DNA of 10,165 nucleotides from UBA1081 sp964495345. GTDB taxonomy: Bacteria; Bacillota; Clostridia; Oscillospirales; Acutalibacteraceae. Location of the stretch: positions 1-10,165 of the forward strand of contig CAZBVV010000066.1 in the NCBI GenBank assembly GCA_964495345.1, written 5' to 3'. Numbering within the stretch: position 1 is the first letter of the stretch; every line of letters starts with the position of its first letter. This document shows, one piece after another, positions 6,726 through 10,165 of this stretch. Made by a program: the position numbers and the translations under genes. Under the pieces are notes generated by a model, which had not been told where the DNA came from, did no database searches, and saw nothing but the letters and a program-made list of their open reading frames with translations.

Positions 6726-8708
6726 TCAGCTGATGTCAGCAAGGTCGATGTATTCACTGCCGAATTCAGCAATGTAATCTTTTCTACCCTGAAGATTGTC
6801 ACCTAAAAGTAAGTCGAACATATCTGCCGTTGCCTGTGCATCTGTAGGCTCTATTTTTACAAGACGTCTTGTCTGCGGATTCATTGTTGTCAGCCACATC
6901 ATATCAGGCTCATTTTCACCAAGACCTTTTGAACGCTGAATTGTATATTTCTTGTCACCTATTTCTTTAAGAGCTTCTGTCTTTTCCTGTTCGTTATAAG
7001 CAAACCATGTCTGATTGCCCGAAGTTATTTCGTAAAGCGGTGATTCAGCAATAAATACCTTGCCCTGTTCAATAAGTGTGGGCATCAATGAATAAATCAT
7101 TGTAAGAATAAGCGTTCTTATCTGGAAGCCGTCAACGTCAGCATCGGTACAGATGATAACCTTGCTCCATCTTAAATTATCAAGGTTGAAATTGGACATA
7201 TTCTTGTTATTTTTTGTGCTTACTTCAACACCGCAACCGAGAACTTTTATAAGGTCTGTGATGATTTCACTCTTGAATACTTTGCTGTAATCAGCTTTCA
7301 GACAGTTGAGAATCTTACCTCTTACGGGCATGATTGCCTGGAAAGCAGAATCTCTTGCCTGTTTACAAGCACCCAATGCAGAGTCACCCTCAACAATGAA
7401 GATTTCTCGCTGAGTTACATCTTTGCTGCGGCAGTCAACAAATTTTTCAACTCTGTCAGCCATACCTGTTGATGTGGCAAGTGTTTTCTGGAGATTGAGC
7501 CTTGTTGCTTCCGCTTTGACACGGCTTCTCAGATTGATAAGCACCTGATCTGCAATTCTGTCTGCATCAAGCTTGTTTTCAATAAAGTAGATTTCAAGCT
7601 GATGACGTAAGAACTCCGTCATGGCCTGCTGAATAAATTTGTTTGTAATAGCCTTTTTTGTCTGGTTTTCGTAAGATGTCTGTGTTGAGAATGATGAAAT
7701 AATAATAACAAGACAGTCTTCTATATCCTGGAATGTGATTTTTCCGTCGGATTTTGTATATTTGCCCGTCTGCTTGAGATAGGCGTCAATCTGCGATACA
7801 AAGGCACTTTTTACGGCTTTGTCGGGTGCACCGCCATGCTCAAGCCAGCTTGAGTTGTGATAAAAGTCTTTAAGCTGTTTTTTCTTTGAGAATGCAAGTG
7901 CAACATTAATTTTAACCTTGTATTCGGGTTTGTCCTCACGGTCACGACCTTTTCTCTCCGTACTCCATGTCTGTACGGTGGTAAATGCATCTTCACCGCA
8001 GTAGCTTTCAACGTAATCTTTTATACCGTTTTCAAAAACAAATTCGATTGTTTCAAATTTATTTTCACTTATCTGATTCTTGAATATGAATTTTATGCCT
8101 GCATTTACAATAGCCTGTCTTTCAAGAACTTCAATGAAATATTCTTTGGGAATGTCAATATCAGTAAAAACTTCAAGGTCGGGACGCCATTTTATACGTG
8201 TGCCCGTATCACGCTTTGCATAAGGCTCTTCGTGCATATCACCCACAACATAACCTTTTTCAAAATGCAGAGAGTAGGATTTGCCGTCGCGGTGAATTTC
8301 AGCATCCATATATTCAGATGAGAACTGAGTGGCACAAAGTCCCAAACCGTTAAGTCCCAGCGAATATTCGTAATTGCCGTCATTGTTAGTGTCGTATTTT
8401 CCGCCTGCATACATTTCGCAGAAAAGCAATTCCCAATTAAAACGCTCTTCGTTGGGATTCCAGCCTACGGGCATACCTCGTCCGAAGTCCTGTACCTCAA
8501 CAGAGCCGTCAAGAAATTTTGTGATTATAATTTTTGAGCCGTATCCCTCTCTTGCCTCGTCAATAGAGTTAGATATGATTTCAAAAACTGAGTGCTGACA
8601 GCCGTCAATTCCATCCGAACCGAAAATAACCGCAGGGCGAAGCCTTACTTTGTCAGCACCTTTAAGGAGCTTAATGTCCTCGTTACCGTAATCTTTTCTT
8701 TTAGCCAT
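6726..8708 (-). CDS. Type IIA DNA topoisomerase subunit B (GyrB/ParE type, divergent)
   Basis: A 660-residue ATPase subunit, close to the usual 630-660. The N-terminal GHKL ATPase shows FEIISNSIDEA (42-52; Glu43 as catalytic base, Asn47 for Mg, Asp50), QDFGRGMP (73-80), GLNGLG (118-123, where most family members have GLHGVG), and the transducer lysine motif QTK at 349-351. The Toprim domain shows EGDSA (440-444), PVRGKILN (461-468) and the metal-binding TDADVDG (521-527), followed by QRSKGLGE (591-598) and the C-terminal TTMNPQTRRL. All catalytic acidic residues are present, so it should be active. The DADVDG spelling is GyrB-like, whereas the A subunit looks ParC-like, so gyrase versus topoisomerase IV is unresolved. 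The start is supported by GGAGG 5 nt upstream. It is first in a two-gene operon; the A subunit follows after 14 nt. It is not next to dnaA/dnaN/recF within the window, the usual gyrB setting. Confidence 0.95.
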   Translation of the reverse strand: MAKRKDYGNEDIKLLKGADKVRLRPAVIFGSDGIDGCQHSVFEIISNSIDEAREGYGSKIIITKFLDGSVEVQDFGRGMPVGWNPNEERFNWELLFCEMYAGGKYDTNNDGNYEYSLGLNGLGLCATQFSSEYMDAEIHRDGKSYSLHFEKGYVVGDMHEEPYAKRDTGTRIKWRPDLEVFTDIDIPKEYFIEVLERQAIVNAGIKFIFKNQISENKFETIEFVFENGIKDYVESYCGEDAFTTVQTWSTERKGRDREDKPEYKVKINVALAFSKKKQLKDFYHNSSWLEHGGAPDKAVKSAFVSQIDAYLKQTGKYTKSDGKITFQDIEDCLVIIISSFSTQTSYENQTKKAITNKFIQQAMTEFLRHQLEIYFIENKLDADRIADQVLINLRSRVKAEATRLNLQKTLATSTGMADRVEKFVDCRSKDVTQREIFIVEGDSALGACKQARDSAFQAIMPVRGKILNCLKADYSKVFKSEIITDLIKVLGCGVEVSTKNNKNMSNFNLDNLRWSKVIICTDADVDGFQIRTLILTMIYSLMPTLIEQGKVFIAESPLYEITSGNQTWFAYNEQEKTEALKEIGDKKYTIQRSKGLGENEPDMMWLTTMNPQTRRLVKIEPTDAQATADMFDLLLGDNLQGRKDYIAEFGSEYIDLADIS

Positions 8709-8753
8709 TTTAGCCTCCGTATATAAAAATATCTTGATTTTGTGGATATACAG

Positions 8754-8768
8754 TAGTATATTATACTA
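8754..8768. promoter_or_regulatory. Palindrome over the -10 box of the topoisomerase promoter
   Basis: TAGTATA-T-TATACTA is a perfect 15-bp dyad covering the -10 box and the expected transcription start. It could be an operator, but it is pure A/T-rich sequence apart from two G/C pairs, so chance is a real alternative. Confidence 0.3.
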
Positions 8769-8789
8769 TATATATTAGTTTTTCGTCAA
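8760..8789 (-). promoter_or_regulatory. Promoter of the topoisomerase operon
   Basis: On the minus strand TTGACG (8784-8789), 18 nt spacer, TATAAT (8760-8765). The start would be near 8753, leaving a leader of about 45 nt that ends in the ACGGAGG ribosome binding site of the B subunit. Confidence 0.65.
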
Positions 8790-8889
8790 GATATAAAAGT
8801 TTATTTTTTACCTAATTGAATAAATTTAGCCAATATTTTGCCGTGTTTTGTATAAATTTTATAAAAAGTAAAAAATATTAAAAAAACAC

Positions 8890-8918
8890 TTGATTTTTAT
8901 TTTCTAATGTGTTAATAT
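8890..8918 (+). promoter_or_regulatory. Likely promoter of secG and tRNA-Lys
   Basis: TTGATT (8890-8895), 17 nt spacer, TAATAT (8913-8918), preceded by TGT as an extended -10. The -10 box matches only 4 of 6, partly made up for by the TG element. The start would fall near 8925, with a leader of about 58 nt. Confidence 0.5.
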
Positions 8919-8919
8919 A

Positions 8920-8948
8920 CTTAGGCAATCACGCCTAAGGGCGTTTTT
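8920..8948 (+). promoter_or_regulatory. Overlapping dyads at the start of the secG leader
   Basis: A perfect dyad CTTAGGC/GCCTAAG (8920-8926, 8933-8939; 6-nt gap) overlaps a second one, ACGCC/GGCGT (8931-8935, 8940-8944; TAAG loop), followed at once by T residues to 8948. The two cannot form together. If transcription starts near 8925, the first is an operator-like DNA dyad and the second a short attenuator-like RNA hairpin. If transcription starts further upstream, they would be alternative RNA folds. Role not known. Confidence 0.4.
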
Positions 8949-8967
8949 GTACATCACTATTTATGTG

Positions 8968-8975
8968 AAAGGAAG
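8968..8975 (+). promoter_or_regulatory. Ribosome binding site that fixes the secG start
   Basis: AAAGGAAG lies 7 nt before ATG 8983. It rules against the upstream in-frame TTG at 8947, which would place this element inside the coding region. Confidence 0.6.
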
Positions 8976-8982
8976 TTGCACA

Positions 8983-9234
8983 ATGTCAGCTTGGGAATAT
9001 GTTCTCGCTATAACATTGAGTCTTATATCTGTATTCTTAATAATAGTTGTTCTCCTTCAGCAGAGCAAGCAGCAGGGTCTTTCCGGTGCTATTGCCGGCG
9101 GTGCAGATACATTCTTCGGTAAGAATAAAGGTAGAACAAACGAAGCAAAGCTTGAAAAAATTACAAAGGTTCTTACAGCAGCATTTGTAGTTCTGACTCT
9201 TGCAACAACACTTCTTCTCGGTTTCTTGGCTTGA
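8983..9234 (+). CDS. secG: Preprotein translocase subunit SecG
   Basis: An 83-residue inner-membrane protein of the SecYEG channel that assists SecA-driven export. It has the standard architecture: a transmembrane helix at about residues 5-25, the conserved cytoplasmic loop LLQQSKQQGLSGAIAGG (24-40) with ADTFFGK (41-47), and a second helix at about 62-82. The length is typical for Bacillota (about 75-85). I take ATG 8983 as start because AAAGGAAG (8968-8975) sits 7 nt upstream. An in-frame TTG at 8947 would add twelve residues but has no ribosome binding site. In many Clostridia secG precedes rnr and smpB; here a tRNA follows instead. Confidence 0.95.
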   Translation: MSAWEYVLAITLSLISVFLIIVVLLQQSKQQGLSGAIAGGADTFFGKNKGRTNEAKLEKITKVLTAAFVVLTLATTLLLGFLA

Positions 9235-9257
9235 TTACCAAGCTTTGAATATACCGT

Positions 9258-9333
9258 GATTCAGTAGCTCAGTCGGCAGAGCACCTGCCTTTTAAGCAGG
9301 GTGTCCGGGGTTCGAATCCCCGCTGAGTCACCA
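9258..9333 (+). tRNA. tRNA-Lys, anticodon UUU, CCA encoded
   Basis: A full cloverleaf: acceptor GATTCAG (9258-9264) with CTGAGTC (9323-9329, one G-T pair), TA at positions 8-9, D stem GCTC/GAGC, anticodon stem CCTGC/GCAGG with loop CTTTTAA (anticodon TTT at 9291-9293), 5-nt variable loop, T stem CGGGG/CCCCG with loop TTCGAAT, discriminator A and encoded CCA. It begins 23 nt after the secG stop with no clear promoter between, so it is probably cut from the secG transcript. Confidence 0.98.
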
Positions 9334-9371
9334 AAAAAATTCGACAAGTTTTGACTTGTCGAATTTTTTTT
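9333..9371 (+). terminator. Rho-independent terminator after tRNA-Lys
   Basis: A perfect 12-bp stem AATTCGACAAGT (9338-9349) / ACTTGTCGAATT (9354-9365), 4-nt loop TTTG, flanked by an A run before and T run after (9364-9371). The A run on the 5' side means it may also work on the opposite strand. It ends the secG-tRNA transcript. Confidence 0.93.
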
Positions 9372-9404
9372 ATTCTCCAATCTGAATGAAATAATATAAA
9401 TCAC

Positions 9405-9433
9405 TTGCATTTTTCCTGTTTTAAGGTTATAAT
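9405..9433 (+). promoter_or_regulatory. Promoter of the CofE-like gene
   Basis: TTGCAT (9405-9410), 17 nt spacer, perfect TATAAT (9428-9433). The start would be near 9440, about 30 nt before the ATG, with the AAAGGAG ribosome binding site at 9457-9463. Confidence 0.7.
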
Positions 9434-9470
9434 TTATATATAAGATATGGAAATTCAAAGGAGTATAAAA

Positions 9471-10165
9471 ATGGAACTGAGTGCAAACAGCAAAAAACAG
9501 CTTAATATTTCAACCTCAACAGGCGAATACAACCGCTACGCAATAAAAACACATTTTGTAAACGCAGGGGAAAATTATTTTGACCTTTTTGAGAAATATG
9601 TAGTACCTTATTATGAAGACGGTGATATTATCTCCGTAAGTGAAAAAATTATCGCACTTTGCCAGAACAGAATTGTACGCAGAGAGGAAATGCATGTTTC
9701 AGGTATTGCTAAATTCCTTTCAAAATTTGCTTCTCATCCCTCACACGGTATCGGGGTAGGTGAGGCAATTAAAATGCAGTTTGCCATAGACAGAGTAGGT
9801 CTGCCAAAAGTACTTTATGCTTCTGTTGCAAGCGGCGTAACAAAGCTTTTCGGCAAAAAAGGCGTTTTCTATGAAATAGTCGGTCAGGAAGTCAGCGGTC
9901 TTGACGGATTTTATGACCATATCTGGGCAGAGTACAGAGATATCGGTATTCTTATTCCCGAAAATCCCTCAAAAGTCTGTGATGAGGTTGCTGAAAAATA
10001 CGGTATGAAGTGTATGATTGTTGATGCTAACGATTACGGTCAGGAAATACTCGGTAAATCAGCAAATATCGACCTTTCAGACGAACAACTTATCGAGCTT
10101 ATTAAAGATAACCCCGCAGGACAGGGAAAAGAATGTACCCCCTTTATTCTTATCAGAAAAGTAAA
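9471..10165 (+). CDS. Coenzyme F420-0:L-glutamate ligase (CofE/FbiB)-like protein, 3' end beyond window
   Basis: 231 complete codons are visible without a stop; the window edge cuts the gene. It starts at ATG with AAAGGAG 7 nt upstream. Features recalling the F420-0:gamma-glutamyl ligase family: YAIKTHFVNAGE (23-34), DGDIISVSEKIIAL (50-63), HGIGVGEAIKMQFAIDRVG (92-110), VTKLFGKKGVFYEIVG (123-138), VDANDYGQEILG (184-195) and DNPAGQGKECTPFILIRK (213-230). The family adds L-glutamate to a phospholactate-type cofactor precursor using GTP. The usual length is about 230-260, so few residues are probably missing. Most Clostridia are not known to make F420, so the true substrate may be another carboxylate acceptor; this is inference. 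It has its own promoter and is separated from secG-tRNA by a terminator. Confidence 0.82.
   Translation, partial: MELSANSKKQLNISTSTGEYNRYAIKTHFVNAGENYFDLFEKYVVPYYEDGDIISVSEKIIALCQNRIVRREEMHVSGIAKFLSKFASHPSHGIGVGEAIKMQFAIDRVGLPKVLYASVASGVTKLFGKKGVFYEIVGQEVSGLDGFYDHIWAEYRDIGILIPENPSKVCDEVAEKYGMKCMIVDANDYGQEILGKSANIDLSDEQLIELIKDNPAGQGKECTPFILIRKV

Noticed and set aside
1555..8600. Many open frames of 60-140 codons inside the SDR and topoisomerase genes on other frames
   Set aside because: They are overlaps with well-supported genes, without ribosome binding sites or recognisable protein features.
8947..8982. TTG-initiated N-terminal extension of SecG
   Set aside because: The ribosome binding site AAAGGAAG lies inside this stretch and points to ATG 8983; the product from there has normal SecG length.
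9261..9458. Open frame of 65 codons on the minus strand over the tRNA region, with a peptide ending GIRTPDTLLKRQVLCRLSY
   Set aside because: Its C-terminal half is the antisense translation of tRNA-Lys, a well-known annotation artefact. It has no independent support.

Overview
The window reads as chromosome of a low-GC anaerobic member of the Bacillota, most likely a gut-type Clostridia (Oscillospirales/Ruminococcaceae-like). The basis is A/T-rich intergenic DNA, strong AGGAGG-type ribosome binding sites, sigma-A-like promoters (TTGAAA/TATAAT), a clostridial-style SecG, and an intergenic hairpin-rich repeat cluster of a kind I recall from such genomes. This placement is inference; there is no rRNA or marker alignment here.

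Left part (1-3770): two divergently transcribed oxidoreductase genes of the extended short-chain dehydrogenase/reductase (SDR) superfamily. On the minus strand is an ordinary single-domain enzyme of 329 residues. On the plus strand is an unusual 844-residue protein with two SDR/Rossmann domains joined by a linker that carries a degenerate treble-clef-like segment. Their intergenic region has two well-formed divergent promoters and, over the plus-strand one, nine head-to-tail copies of an 11-bp motif. That array is the most striking non-coding signal in the window.

Middle (3771-4467): about 700 bp without genes. It holds a strong terminator for the SDR fusion gene, a dense cluster of hairpins including a 306-bp MITE-like element bounded by perfect 27-bp inverted repeats with a second element nested inside, and the terminator of the converging topoisomerase operon.

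Centre-right (4468-8708, minus strand): a two-gene operon for a divergent type IIA topoisomerase, B subunit (GyrB/ParE-like) then A subunit (GyrA/ParC-like), 14 nt apart, with its own promoter. The catalytic tyrosine, Toprim acidic residues and ATPase motifs are present. The canonical GyrA box is not seen, and the quinolone-determining serine position is alanine.

Right part (8709-10165): divergent promoters separate the topoisomerase operon from secG (SecYEG translocon subunit). secG is followed after 23 nt by tRNA-Lys(UUU), probably in the same transcript, and a strong terminator. A new promoter then drives a gene, cut by the window end, for a protein of the F420-0:gamma-glutamyl ligase (CofE/FbiB) family. 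No CRISPR array, prophage, transposase or rRNA was seen.
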